A stretch of DNA of 64,000 bases, from positions 1,032,411 through 1,096,410 of the forward strand of contig JAJEKB010020906.1 of NCBI GenBank assembly GCA_022393335.1, written 5' to 3'. The notes beneath the pieces are model-generated. The model worked only from the letters and a program-made list of their open reading frames with translations. It was not told the DNA's origin and ran no database searches. Every line of letters starts with the position of its first letter. Within the stretch, counting starts at the first letter, position 1. Positions 1 through 13,178 of this stretch are shown here, piece by piece. The stretch comes from Macrotrachela quadricornifera (lineage: Eukaryota > Rotifera > Eurotatoria > Philodinida > Philodinidae). A program made the position numbers and the translations under genes.

Positions 1-1402
1 CAAGATATGTCCATATTATTTCGTCTTACGAATCAATTATTTGGTAATGCTAGATGTAGTTACAAGAAAAAAATGCTCTTTAATTGTAGCATTAAATTAA
101 CAAATCTTGTTCAAATATTATATTTCCCTTCGTTAGACAATGTAGCAAAATGAAATTGGTTGTATATATATATATAAACTTGTTAAATTAACATATTCAC
201 GAAAATAGGAAACAACAATAAGATATATTGTTACATACAAGCATCATGATGTATTAGAAACGTACAAAATAGGATTAAAACTCTGTAAAAAGACGCTTTT
301 TTCGATCAGACTAAGTTCATCAATACAGATGGTTCTTTTTTTTATTTTCTTCGTAGTTATTCACATCTTATGCAAAAGAAATTTGGCAAAGAATTGAACT
401 GAAATCGATTATGTTTTCATTAAAAAAAGATTTGAACTTTTTAGATCGTTTTTCCATCATAATCAATTAATAATATATGGCTTTAATCTAATTTTTTTGT
501 CATTTGTCTACATGTGATGAAAGTATGTGACTTCAAACGTTATCTATCATATATATTTTATATGTGAAAGACCTTTAGTAAAAGGTCATTTCGACTTTAT
601 TTTTTAATTATATGATAAATAATGACAAACAATAAGAAACCTTAAATTGATAGCACACACTTTGATAGAGCCGACAAACATATACATGATACATATATTT
701 TTAAATAACTTTTAAGAAATTCAGGTGAAAAAGATATCTAACAATTTTTGAACATTTTGAGTATTCTCAACAATATATGTAGAGTTCAACCACCACCAAT
801 ATCTCAGTTTGCCGATGCGATCACATACTATAATGAAGACAAATAACTATTTTTCTATATTCAAAAAAAGAAAAATACCTTCAGAAGTCTGCAAACGCTG
901 TATATCTATTTGTTTTAACACGCGATTGATGGACAACTCGAATAATTGCTAAATGGTAAAAATTAAAATTAAATGTATCATGTAGATTAGTTTTATACTT
1001 TATTCGCAAATCGATCAGTATACCCTACACTATTATATCGAATTAAATTAATAATATTTCTTGGCGGCTCAGGATAGTAACAAGCTTCCCAAAGTGTGAT
1101 GTCGTCAAAGGAGAAACGGCAGATGGGAGTCCCATGGAATCCTTTAGAATCCAATAAAATTCCGATGATATCTTTAAAATTATAATACAGTTGTTTAGAT
1201 ACTATTGGATATCGAATCTTTCTGATGATTGTAATGTTAAAAGACAATGATATAGTCTCGATTTAGACATAAATGTGTACTCTTTTCTTCTTACTTGTGC
1301 TCAGCATTTTCATCCATTCCAAAAATTCATATTAAACAAAATGTCGTTTATCTGGTAATAAAATTCAAGAAATCAAATATGAAAGAAAAAAACAGTTTAT
1401 TT
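1..1402. other. AT-rich intergenic stretch
   Basis: I see no supportable gene here. The stretch is AT-rich with many homopolymer runs and short TA tracts. An 84-codon open frame on the minus strand at 993-1247 has no recognisable motif. It lies just downstream of the decayed transposase-like gene, so it may be a chance frame or an unrecognised remnant. Confidence 0.5.
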
Positions 1403-3816
1403 TTATTTATAATCATACTGTACCCGAAGTAATCGATCGCTTGAAAGCTTACTTTTTTCGCTGCTTAAAAGCCAACAAGTACTTTGCTTATGGAAAAATT
1501 TTGTTTCATTGTTGATTGTAACACTAAAATAAGTACGTTCGATATGAGGTTCGACTTTATCCGTGACTCTTATGCTATGAAAGTCTGTTTTTATCGTTTT
1601 TATTGAATTTTGATTATCATTTTCTTCATCATCATCAGCCAATTGGAATTCATCAAAATCCATGTCATTTAATTGCTTAAACACGTATTCACTTAACAAG
1701 TTTAAATCAAGAATACCTTTGTTCTTCAAAACGTCCACTATTTCTGAATCATCAAATATCTGAATAACGTTATCATAAGCTTCAATGATAGATTTTTCGA
1801 TATCTATTTGATTAACTTCGTGTTGACTTCTTGTAAAAGATGCATGACGAATATTTCGATGTTTATGATGAGTTGGAAACACAAAAGTGTTAACCAAGTC
1901 ACCAACTGACTGTCCATGTTTGATATCATTCAGCATTGATAATCTTAGAGCGCGTCGTAAAAAATCATGTATTGCAAAGTTGACTATAGTTGAATATATC
2001 CACTTGATACTCGGATTTTTCTGAAGAATGATTCACAAGCTTGTGAGCTAAAAGTATCAATATGAAGTACAGATGGTGGTAACTTTTTTTCTTTGACAAA
2101 CAAAATTAAATATAACAAATTATGTGCATTGATTTTCACCAATGAATATGCTGGTCTAGTAATAAAACATCTGCTTTTGTTTTATTGTTGTGGCGTATGA
2201 TGAATTGAATAGTTTGCATTTAATCCCTGCTAACCATATTCTGCAAAAGAAGACAACACTCCAAGCAGATTGAACTCCTAGAATAAAATATTTTTTTGAT
2301 ATAAAGTGTATCGATTGGAGAGCTTTCCATTGTTATTCAATTCATATAGCAAATACTCATACTCACGTTCAGCAAATAGCTGTTCGCTTTTCAACATAAG
2401 CCACAATGATCATTCTTAACATTTGAAGATATATCAAGGTTCCACGAGTATCATCATTCTTACATAAAATTTTAAATAGATAGTTAGAAGTTAACTTTAA
2501 ACAAAAACTAAAATTCTGACGATCTTTTGGATTAATATCAGATTTTGTTAAGCCATGATCCAATTTAAAGTAGTTTTCATTATTTATAATATCATACAAA
2601 TGATTGATTGATATAGATTTATTACCAAGCCACAATTCAGCTGTCGATGACAGCAAACGATTGCGCCATTTAGTAACTAGATGTGTTGCATCTTGAAAAA
2701 AATAGTAATAGTTGTTGATGACGTAGATAAAACCAAGGCCAATGTGATGTTGTTTTTATATGAAAAGATTGTGAAACACTGATTATATATATACCACTAT
2801 CGTTGTAATACATTATTTGCTGTAGTTGAATTATCGATACCATACGCTGACAATAGAAAGGGACTTGGAGTAACACTTTGATTAGTAGCTTTCACCGGTT
2901 GAACCATGTACAAATTAAGCAATGGAGATTTTACATTCGAACTAAACCATGTTTTAAATGTATCAAATGAATCAGTTTGAAAAAATATCCTTTAATGGGT
3001 ATTCCTCGATCAAGTGGTAAAGGAAATCCATTGAACGTATTTGTTGTTGAATGATACTTTACCTTTTTGATTATACTTGCAGCATCTTCCGAACCAAATG
3101 CATATTGCATACTAAGACCATTAAAACGTTATCGAAGTAGATCGAATCTAAATTCTCCTTTACTAATTTTTGAATCTGAGTTTGAAATTAAAGTATTTAA
3201 CATGGTTCAATTCGGTAAAAAGCCCGGTAAATTTACTCGAATAAATTCATACGTTAGCTTTCCTCTCAAAATATATAATGATAAAGCAAAGTTCTTGATT
3301 GTACTGCTGTATCGGAAATGATTGCTCGATTTAGTTAAATTATTAGTGATTGTATCAATAAAATTTTTCATAAACTCATATTTATATTTATCATTAATAT
3401 TATCATTTTCAAATCGCTTATACCAAAGAACTAAACTTCGTAACAACGGATACTTATCAATAAAATCATATGATACATCCGAATTTGCGTCACCATTATC
3501 AGCTTCTATTTTTTTTCTTCTTCTTGTTTCAAAAAAAAATGAGTAAACATTTTAGGTTAGCTATTAATCCAATTTTTACGACGAATTGACCATCATCAAG
3601 TTGCAAGCATGATCTTTCTCGCAATGATTAAAAATTTGGTTCTGAACATTGCATATCAAATATTTCGAAGACATCTGGATTTCGAATAAAAGATTGTGTA
3701 GATGTTATCAACTGGAACTTCAGAATATCGACTAACTGTTGTCCAACTAATTCTTCAATGAAGGCATAGAATCCCTCGTTTTTTAACGAAAAAACATCGG
3801 TTAATGTATTATTCAT
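1403..3816 (-). pseudogene. Decayed THAP9/P-element-like transposase relative (copy 1)
   Basis: Several minus-strand frames line up in order as one broken protein. The start is at 3816, and 3816-3628 gives a helical N-terminal module. 3446-3207 contains FALSLYILRGKLTYEFI, which resembles the pre-catalytic region of THAP9-like transposases. 2656-2369 contains DHGLTKSDINPKDRQN and a following helical segment. 1936-1403 gives an acidic stretch and the C-terminal motif STCWLLSSEKSKLSSDRL. Between them the frame changes and stops occur, for example in 1940-2370, so it cannot make a full protein as it stands. The order of segments matches a bdelloid family I recall as THAP9/P-element-like; that assignment is from memory. 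No terminal repeats were identified. It lies head-to-head with a second copy of the N-terminal part at 4454. Confidence 0.55.
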
Positions 3817-4453
3817 TGAAGAGGAATGAGTTATTTTTTAAATAGTTTATCTTAAAAGTAGCAAAAATTATATTTAATAATAACAGCTTAATAATCGTTT
3901 TCAAATGAATAGTTGCAATAGTTTTTCCAGAAAAGCTTATTGATAAACTTCAATAATAAAAATTAGATTGATAGACCAAAAGAAATGCGTTATCGCAAAA
4001 GATGATATGCCACTAAAAATATTTAATAAAATCCTGATCAGATAGTATATTTTTAGTGATCATTAGTCGACTGCATTTGCGAACGATGATTTACATCATT
4101 TCAAGACAATAGCCATTTTTTTTCGTCACTGTAAGTATTTGTTGTTTGTGAGAGTTCTAATTTAGTGAAAAACAGCAAGGAGTAACAACTACAAAAAAAG
4201 AGAGAGACCCAACAGATTCAACAAAACGAAGAAGAGAACGAACACAAATATATATATAATATAATAGAGAGAAGGGATAAGCTAGCATATATGAGAGGAA
4301 AAAAATCCATATATATAGTGGGGAAAAACAAACGATTATGTCTTAGACAGTTATCAGGGAAGTTACCAATATGTAATGTACTAGACATATTGGAACTTAC
4401 TTACATTCACGTATAACATTAATAGAAAAAAAATCCATTCTCATAAACTATCA

Positions 4454-5196
4454 ATGCCACGTATATTTCGACTAGACGCTCTTAGTAATACATCAGTGTT
4501 ACCATCAAATATAATGTCATTACGTGATAATGAATTTATCAATTTTCTCAAAAAAGAAGCTGGTAATGCTGCTGCTGCTCTCTTTCAGATACAAGGCATT
4601 AATTGTGTAAAATCATTATTAATGGTCAATAATGTTTATCCCATTATGAATATGAAGAGTAAGTCTCGATGATAATACGTGTAGTATAACCTGGTGTGAA
4701 AGGAAACATTGATTATTTAATTGATTTGTTAAAACCAAAAAGTATTGAAGATTCAAAATTATTTAAACTTTCAAAGCATAATCAAACTTCATCATCGAAT
4801 AAAACTATAGATGCATCACCATTACCATTAACTATTGCATCTAATACGTTATCACAAGAAACTTCATCTAAATATTCTAGTTTATCAATTAATGTACATA
4901 AAAAGTGCATCATTGATACATAAAATAACTGGTGTCAAAAGAATAAATATTGAACAACAACCAGTTGTATCAGAAGAAAATTTATCTCAACAAACACCAT
5001 CAGCAACATTTAATACTTAACAACAATTATTTACACCATTATCAACATTGTATAATACACAACAATCAGTTTTATCAACAGAAAATACATCTCAACAAGG
5101 ATCGTCAAAAGCAGATAAGAAACAAGTAAAAAGGAAGATTCATACTATAAAATCTTCTTACAATGTTTCGGAATATTCGAAACGAATGAGAAGATG
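4454..5196 (+). pseudogene. N-terminal fragment of the same THAP9-like family (copy 2)
   Basis: The plus strand from ATG 4454 encodes a module resembling the N-terminus of the 3816 minus-strand gene (short helical domain, EFINFLKKEAG). A 44-nt intron at 4659-4702 (GTAAGT...AG) joins the first frame to a second one in phase (NIDYLIDLLK). The frame then shifts near 4900. In the new frame an in-frame TAA at 5018 interrupts a Gln/Ser/Thr-rich linker that otherwise continues to TGA at about 5196 (ending with a basic EYSKRMRR). Nothing corresponding to the later, transposase-like part follows on this strand. It is a truncated, frameshifted copy facing away from copy 1. The call depends on similarity between the two copies and on remembered family members. 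Confidence 0.5.
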
Positions 5197-5565
5197 ATAA
5201 GATTTTTATGTCAAACATTATGCTGTTTTTATTTCTCAGGTTATTCGTTTTGTAATCTTTCACTTAGTATCTTTATAGGTCAATTGACTGTTTTTTAACT
5301 TAGTAGCTCGTTTCGTTCATGCTTCCTATGTTGCGTACTTGATTTTTTATAATTATGACCATTCTATTGAATTGCTTTACATTTTATTTGTGCTTTTTAA
5401 AAAAATAATATATTGATAATTATTTAACACTCTTTCTTCCTTATGCAAAACGTTAATAATTATTTGGTGTTTTTGATAAATCCAAGTATCTTTCACCAAC
5501 GTTATGTTCTTTTCTTTATTTTTTGTAAGTGATTCGCGAAATTCAGTAAATTTTCATATAGTATC

Positions 5566-6372
5566 TTATCATGGATTTCAGGACTCTGGAACTCCACAAG
5601 AATCCTGGAGTCTGCCGTTCCCCCCTTGGTCATCATACCTTTTCAAGAGACATATCTCGCCTTGCTTAGGTACATACATTTCAACAACTACGAAAACTAC
5701 ACAGTTGAAGATAGATTATTCAAGATGAAACCTATTATAGATGATTTGAAGGCCAAGTTTCACCTTTCCCTTAATCCTTATCAGAATTTAGTAATTGATG
5801 AAAGTCTTATGTTATGGAAGGGTAAACTCAGTTTTAAACAAGATATCCCTTCAAAATGGAATACATTCGGTGTTAGACTATATGTTCTGTGAGATTGTCG
5901 TGTCAGTTTCATACTCGATTTCACTCCTTATGAGATTGGAACAACATCAGGAAGTGTTTAGACACACTGACATACTTCCGGTATTGAAGTGGAAAGATCG
6001 ACGTGATGTTCTTACGCTTTCTACTATTCATGAAACACATTGCAAAGTAAAGACTGGAAAAACAATCCCTCTATCAGACTTTCGATCAGAAACAATCCGA
6101 TCCATTGTTGAATCTATGTGAAGTCAAAAAAAGTGAAAGAAAGGGAAGACTAGCTTTAGAAAATCTATTGAGGGCTACTGCACGACACTTTCTTTCGCTC
6201 ATCCTCGGTTGTTCGGTTGAAGGGACCTGTGAAAGAACAAACAGACGAAGGTGCCACGTCTGCAATCATACAACAACAGCTCCAAAAAAAATACTAAGAC
6301 AAGATATGAATATGTGCAATGTAATGTTGGTCTTTGCGTTGTACCTTGTTTTGAACTACATCACACTTTGAA
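5566..6372 (+). pseudogene. Broken piggyBac-type transposase
   Basis: The plus-strand segment 5626-5892 carries the piggyBac DDE core signature NLVIDESLMLWKGKLSFKQ preceded by RLFKMKPIIDDLKAKF. A shifted frame at about 5980-6115 has KWKDRRDVLTLSTIH, another piggyBac landmark. After a further shift, 6128-6372 carries a basic region and the C-terminal cysteine-rich domain (RRRCHVCNHTT, then CNVGLCVVPCFELHH in the adjacent frame). At least three frame changes separate these pieces, and the N-terminal part before the core is missing or unrecognisable. It is a dead copy of a cut-and-paste transposase. Family motifs are seen directly; loss of function follows from the frameshifts. Confidence 0.8.
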
Positions 6373-6484
6373 AAACTTCTAAGCGTCCATATTTATAAAA
6401 GTTTTTAATAAACTCGAACTACAGATTAATTTACGATCAATTATATAGCGAAAAAGAATTTTGAAGTTCCTTAAAAACTCCGCA

Positions 6485-6497
6485 GCCAAAGGGTTAA
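6485..6497. mobile_element. Possible right end of the piggyBac element (GGGTTAA)
   Basis: About 110 bp after the piggyBac C-terminus the sequence reads CCAAAGGGTTAA. Known piggyBac elements end in CCC/GGG next to a TTAA target duplication, so 6494-6497 is a plausible TTAA. No matching left end beginning TTAACCC was found upstream of 5566, so the call is tentative. Confidence 0.35.
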
Positions 6498-6499
6498 GC

Positions 6500-7490
6500 T
6501 CGCTGCAAAAATGTATAACACATACGAAATCAACTGTTATGCCAAAAGATACATCTGTTATCATAGTCTTGATAAGCTTTAATCAACTTTGTATATAGGA
6601 ATCTGTTTCGATATATTGGTTAGATTAATTAATGGCCTAAATAGAAGAATTTGTTGTGTCTGTTAGCGACATCTCTGTTACAATTTATTACATACGATTA
6701 AATGCATTTATCAATGGAATAAAATATGTTTCTCTATAGTTTAGACTATATTCTATAAGATGAGGACAATGAGTTATAGAAATAAAGACTTCAAACTTCC
6801 GGTTGTGAAGTTACGCGTTACACGCTCAAGGCGGTATGTGACGCTGGTATGAATCATATATATACAAGAAGAAAAGCCAAACATTGGTTGCTCTGCACAT
6901 GACATCAACCACTTATAAAGTTTGTGTTGTTATTGAATTCTATTGACAGAAAAAAACATTGTATCCATGATTGAAATAAAAGGCGACGTGAGTTAATTAT
7001 GTTATTTCCCTTAAACCATTCTTGTGCAACTTTTTTATCTGTCATCTGTCACGTATAAGTATTGCTGTTCTTCATTCGATAAGATCATTTACTTGTCAAA
7101 GCTAGTAACATTTCTTGATTTGATTTTCGTTGCGAAGATCTATAATAGATATAAAATATTCATTGTCAAATTACACTAAATAAGTTGAGAAAAAAAAACA
7201 TTTTTTGCTCTACAAAATTGCCGCAAGACCAACCAAACATTACGGGATGTTTTTTGGTATTTTCGAATATACCTTATTTCGCATAATTCCTTACTGAACT
7301 TCTTAGTAACATGACAAACAATGTATAAATGTAGAGAGTTCGAGTAGAGAAAAAGAAGATATAAATATAAGCCAGTTATTCTACTATTCTTCCGTATAAA
7401 ATAGCTGATAAACATAAATGTTTAGCCGATTTAAGAAACCGCTGAGACAGGTAATTTCAACTCCAACAACAATGAACATATCTAAGTTTT
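6500..7490. other. Intergenic region upstream of the ZZ-CAR gene
   Basis: No gene is supportable. The stretch is AT-rich with short open frames of no recognisable content, for example 7176-7415 minus. It should contain the promoter and 5' untranslated region of the gene that starts at 7495/7588, but I see no specific element. Confidence 0.5.
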
Positions 7491-7587
7491 TAAAATGTTT
7501 CTTCAGTCGTCTTCACTGTTGGGAAATTTCATAGAAGTGATCTACTGCATTACTGGCTCTTTTCTTGCTTTTAAGATTGCTGTTAAT

Positions 7588-10500
7588 ATGACTGAAACCA
7601 CAAAACTTAGTTATTGCTATTGCAAAGGTTGCCGGCGAAACCTTTTTCATGGCGAGTTTCGTTTTAACTGCACAGTATGTAATAATTATGATTATTGTGA
7701 ACAATGTGTAGCGACACTTCATCCACCTCATCCTCATCGAATGATTCGTGAACCAGCATACGGCTGTGAAGAAGGAAAGGAAACTACTGTAATAGATATG
7801 GCCACTGGAATTCGGGTTGCAACAGCATTGTACTGGGATCGTTATTGTATGGGTGTGCGAGACATTGATAGAGATAATTCCTCACTCTATACAGATTCAT
7901 ATTCATGGTTAACATTCAAAACAGTGGGTGATCGATCAAAGAACTTTGGACATGGACTACGACGTTTAATTGAACCTCGAGGATATGTTGGCATCTGTGC
8001 AGCTAATCGACCTGAGTGGATGATCACTGACTTTGCTTGTATGCTTCAGAATATCATTACTGTGCCAATATATACTTTATTTAATGATCGTGAAATTGCC
8101 TATGTTGTCAATAATACACAAGTGTCGGTGATTGTTTGTGACAAGCAAAGGCTGCCAAGATTTATTGAACTGTATCCACTATGTCCATCCCTTCATCATA
8201 TTGTGTGCATGGATTCTATTCCCGATACAATATCTAGTAAGTCTATAGTGTGACGCCAAAAACGGATCTACTTATGTTTCACATTGTCTCGTACGTAAAG
8301 CGTTCAATAATGGATCACTTCATAGCAGTTTTCAGAAAATCTTTCAGTGAGATTGGTAAAGTTCATATTTTCAAAATTTAGTAAATATTCTTCTGCAGTA
8401 TATCAACACAAAGTTATTTCTCCGAAACAGATGGTTCTCTCAATAAAAGTTCTATGGATTTGAGTCAGATGGATTTCGAAATAGCAATAGATACGAAGCT
8501 CTTGCATGATTCATATTTCATAAGTGAACACTTTATGAACTAGTGAACGTTAAAAGTATTTTTGTTGGTGTTTTGAATACAACATTATCGGTATTATTTT
8601 ATTAGGTACAACACACAACGGACTATCAATTCACTTTATGGAAGACATCGAAAAATATGGCTCAATCAAACAGTATGACTATGTCACCATTGGGCCTGAT
8701 GATTGTCTCACGATCATATATACAAGTGGAAGCACAGGTTTCCCTAAGGGCGCAATGATGTCAGAAAGTACTTTTCGATCTGCGTTTCCACAATGGTGTG
8801 TGTCATCTTCTATTGATCAAATTACGTTTTCCTATCGACCACTGGCATGGGTAACTGACCGTGATGCCATTATTGCAACTTTCTTCAACGGAGGACGTAC
8901 TGGGTTCTCTACTGGAGATCCTTCTCGGCTTATGGAAGAACTAGCTCTTGTCAGACCTTCATATTTTGGTGGTCCTCCAAGTATTTGGAATAAAATCTAT
9001 ACGGAATTCAAAACAGCTCTATCGCTTATCACTTTCTCTCATTCATCCGAAGTCATACAAACAGAAGAACAACACCTTCTACAACAATTCTCCAAACTCA
9101 TCCCAAATCGATGCAAAACAATCTCTATCAGTGGTGCCAAGGCTAGTCCAGTAATATTAAACTTTATGAAACGATGTTTTACACATTGTATGGTTATTGA
9201 ATCCTATGGAATAAGTGAATGTGGTAGTATCACCCACGACAACGATGTTGGAAATGCACTTCAATATCGTCTAGAATCTGTTCCAGACATGGGATACACT
9301 CTTGATGACAAACCATTTCCACGAGGAGAACTTTTGGTAAAAACTCCACATATGTTTTCTGGATATATCAACAACCCAGAAGAAACTCACGCTGCTCTCA
9401 CAGAAGATGGCTTCTTTCGAACTGGTGATGTTGTCGAATTACGTACCTCTCACAATATTCTACCTAGTTTACATGTCATCGATCGTAAGAAAAACTTCTT
9501 TAAACTCTCACAAGGACAATTTGTATCACCCGAGTTTCTTGAAAGCATCTACATTCAAAGTCCTTTCATCCATCAGATCTACATTCATGGTGATCTATTA
9601 GCAGATTCTGTCACTGCTGTTATCGTACTCAATCAAGCATATGCACAAGCATTTAGTCTCAAACATAACTTGACTCCACTTGATATGAACAATCCTGATC
9701 CAGTCTTTTATGATGCACTTCTACAAGATCTTCGTTCAATCGCTGAAAAAGAATCACTTCGAAAATACGAAATTCCATCAAGAATAATCATTGATTTTCA
9801 ACCATTCACATCTGAAAATGGTCTTCTCACTTCTTCCATGAAACCTTGCCGGCATAAACTAGCTGCACATTATGCTAATCGACTCAAAACAACATCGAAT
9901 ATTATTGAACAACAATTGAAAACGATTGTCAAAACAGCAACAGGACAATCGATATTAACTGATAAAGAAGACAATCTCTTTTTGGCTAATGGTGGTGATT
10001 CATTATCAGCTGTTCGTTTATCTCGTATGCTTGAGAATGATCTAGGAATATCGATACCATTAAACATACTCTTCGATCCTAAAATGACTCTTCAACGATT
10101 AACAACTCTCATTCGAGATCCTTCTCAGCTCTCTTCTCTTTCTCAATCACTTGTACCACAATTGTTGAATGATGCTGACTTGCATTTGAATATAACAGTT
10201 GGCAAACGTAAGATTACAAGTGACTGTCCTTCGATGGTTTTCATTACCGGAACAACAGGATTTGTTGGTGCATTTTTACTAGCCGAACTATTAACAGTCT
10301 ATTGTGGTGAGTGTAAATTTGTATGTCTTGTTCGATGTTCATCTTCGACGAAGGCATTAGATCGCATTCGAGAGACTATGTTATTCTATCAGATATGGAA
10401 AGATGACTATCAGGATCGAATCATTGCATTGCAAGGTGATCTTGACAAAAGTTGTTTTGGATTCGATAATGAAACATACAAATCACTTGCTCGTGAAATC

Positions 10501-11310
10501 GATATCATTTTTCATTGTGGTGCATCTGTTAATTTTGTACTTCCATATAGTCAGCTTTATGGTCCGAATGTGTGTGGTACTCGAGAAATCATTCGTTTTG
10601 CTACTCATATGCCGTCTGCTTGTATACCTATACAATACATCTCGACCATGAGTGTTTTACCTCCTGATGTTGAGAAGGAGATATCAATTGAGAAGACTTC
10701 TCCTGATAGACTGATTAGTGGTTATGCACAGAGTAAATGGGTGGCAGAAAAGTTGATAGTCAAAGCAAGTCGTTGTGGTGTGCCTGTGGTTATTTATCGT
10801 CTAGGATTGATATGTGCTGATAGCAGAAGTGGTGCATGTAATCAAAATGATCTTTATACGTTATTATTTGATGCAATGATGAAGATGGGTTGTTATCCTG
10901 AAACAGCGCTTCATGGTGGTGTGAATGGATTGCCAGTTGATTTTACAGTGAAAAGTATTGTTGATTTGAGTAAAGTTCAACCAGATATATATGGAAATGT
11001 ATATGATATGGTGAATCCAAACGGTGAAATTGAATTTGAAGATGTGATTCAAGCTATGCAATGTTGTGGTGTTGAAATGAAAAGTGTTTGTGGTGAAGAG
11101 TGGCGGATTAAAGTGAAGGCGGTCGCTGATGAAAATAGTCGTTTTGAATCTGTGAGAGAATTCTTGTTTGACTGTGCATTTAGAGAAAGATATAAAGTAT
11201 CTACCACCGAGTTTTCGAGTGCTGCGGATCAGTTAGATTTTCCATCAGTAGATAAAAGCTATGTATTCAAATGGGTGAGTTTTATACTAGATAACATTGT
11301 TCACAAATGA
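7588..11310 (+). CDS. ZZ-finger carboxylic acid reductase (ZZ / AMP-ligase / carrier / thioester reductase)
   Basis: CDS is join(7588..8236, 8606..11310), 1117 aa. The 369-nt intron (GTAAGT...TTATTAG) joins in phase (A+GT). Residues about 10-50 form a ZZ zinc finger (CxxC pairs in CYCKGC, CTVC, YCEQC). An AMP-forming adenylation domain follows, with the P-loop YTSGSTGFPKG near residue 255 and the A10-type lysine region DRKKNFFKLSQGQF. A carrier domain has the phosphopantetheine serine in GGDSLSAVRLS near 682. A C-terminal NAD(P)-binding thioester reductase has TGTTGFVG near 763 and YAQSKWVAEK near 923. This is the carboxylic acid reductase order: activate an acid with ATP, tether it, and release it as an aldehyde with NADPH. 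Length fits bacterial and fungal CARs. An earlier in-frame ATG at 7495 would add 31 hydrophobic residues; I prefer 7588. AATAAA follows at about 11347. The substrate is unknown. Confidence 0.88.
8237..8605 (+). other. 369-nt intron of the ZZ-CAR gene
   Basis: The donor is GTAAGT at 8237 and the acceptor TATTAG ends at 8605. Removing it restores one reading frame through the middle of the adenylation domain. The frame would otherwise stop at 8251. No transposon ends were seen inside. Confidence 0.8.
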
Positions 11311-11752
11311 TATCCTTATTTTTGTATGGTTACATATTGTTCACAATAAAATGTGTTGTATTAAATGAAATATCAAAAATGTCTGTTTCACGAAATAAAA
11401 CGCTGCAGGATGATATAAATTTACGAAAAGCAGAAATAAACGTTGAACGAAAACATCCAGTATCATTTCACTGTCATTGTGCGGATAGATGAGATCATGC
11501 TCGGTCGTTGATGTTGTTTGATCATAGAAGTGTTGCTGTGCTACAACTACTCAATAACAACTGACGACTACCGGGTAGGGCTGTTATTTTCCCCTTAAAG
11601 GTATTTAAATTAAATTTAACTTATTTTTGTTTCATCATTTATTAAATTATAAATAAAATTATGTTAAATTATTTTGTCTCTTTGAGTCTTTATAACTTTT
11701 TAAGAACTATCTATCATGGGTACTCCTGGATCCTCATCTACTATACTGTGAG

Positions 11753-11950
11753 AGCATCCTTGACAACCTCCAATTGACCCGAACAACCCTATGATGCGCC
11801 CGTATGTTGATGGAGAAAAAACGCCTTAAAATCTGATTGGCTGTTACAAAAGAATTTCAACCAAACGGATTTTGGAGGTATTTTTTCTTCATAAAAATAA
11901 GGACGCATCATAGGGTTGTTCAGATCAATTTGAGATTATCGAGGATACTC
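11753..11950. mobile_element. Short inverted-repeat element (MITE-like), arms of about 74 bp
   Basis: 11753-11826 and 11877-11950 are imperfect reverse complements. The shared core reads GAACAACCCTATGATGCG on the left and its complement on the right. The arms are separated by about 50 bp. There is no coding capacity. Target duplications were not resolved. Confidence 0.6.
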
Positions 11951-12080
11951 CACAAAAGTCCTCATAGAATCTTCCACGGTTATTCATGAAGTAAGCGAGT
12001 TACAATTTGCTGCCATCCCTAACTTGAGGACCTAAGGATACTCTTATAGTATAGTAGTTGGGGTCCAAAAGGCACTCCCA

Positions 12081-12656
12081 TAGTACTTTGGGGTGACCAA
12101 AAGTTCGTAGAACGGCTAAATGACCCTGTCAGCTAAGATAATCTATTCAGAAATAAAAAAACTAAATATACCATGTTGTAGAAATTTTCGAGGCGCGCCG
12201 AATGATATATAGGAAATGCTGTTTCCATAAGAGTTTGAATGAACTAGAATTAACTTACTGATAGACGACTATACACCCATATTCGCACCCTTATTCAAAC
12301 ATGATAGATCATTAAATATTATGATTCTCGGTATTGGTCAAAAGCATTTATAGAATATTGTTTCTTGCATATAATTTGGTAGAGGTTTTGACGGGTTATA
12401 ATCTCATATACGCAATATCTTTGGTCATCTTGTCAGTGTAAGTAGTTGTGGGTGTGGATGTCTCTTCGTTTATCACAAAGTTAACTCTAGTTCGTACAAA
12501 GTCTTATGGAAACAGTATTTCCTATATACCATTCGACGAGCCTCGAAAAGTTCTACAACATGGTATATTTAGTATTTTTATTTTTGAATAGATTACCTTA
12601 TCCGACAGGATCATTTAACCGTTCTACGAACTTTTAGTCACCCCTAAGTAGTACCT
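12081..12656. mobile_element. Foldback element with arms of about 155 bp or more
   Basis: 12081-12233 and 12501-12656 match as reverse complements over about 155 bp at roughly 85-90% by eye, for example ATACCATGTTGTAGAA in the left arm and its complement in the right. Weaker pairing continues inward to about 12300 and 12430. There is no open reading frame. The centre of about 270 bp is unique. It looks like a non-autonomous palindromic transposon. Confidence 0.65.
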
Positions 12657-13178
12657 TGAGAAAAAAACTCGTTTTCTACTCATTCTGAGACTGAATTTAT
12701 CGATCAACATCTTTAAAATCTCATTGATTTCACTGAAACAGCGCTAATCAATTATATTTTCTATAAAGAATTTTAGTTTTATTTTGCAAGCTTTTAACTT
12801 ATTTAATAGATTACTGACACCATGATATAAACTTGTATTATAAACATTTTTATGATTGAATCAACCAGATTAATGAGAAAAAATAGGTACTTTATCTGAT
12901 TAATAGCACGTATTGATAATAGTGATCATCATATATGAAGGTAGCTCTTCAGTCATCAACAGTAGAGTTTTTATTCGATCGTCGAATCTAAATATAATAT
13001 GTTAGACAAGATGAATTAACATCATTTGTTTCTCGCCAGATCTTTGAATAAGAAAGATGAGAGAAGTGTAAATTTGACATATTTATAATTACAATTAATC
13101 ATTGAAAATAAACTTATTTACAAGAAAAAAATCGACGCTCATATGAAATGAGGATCATTTTAATGTAGAAACTAAAAA

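Noticed and set aside
993..1247. 84-residue minus-strand frame near the decayed THAP9-like gene
   Set aside because: No motif, and it lies beyond the family's usual C-terminal motif; probably chance.
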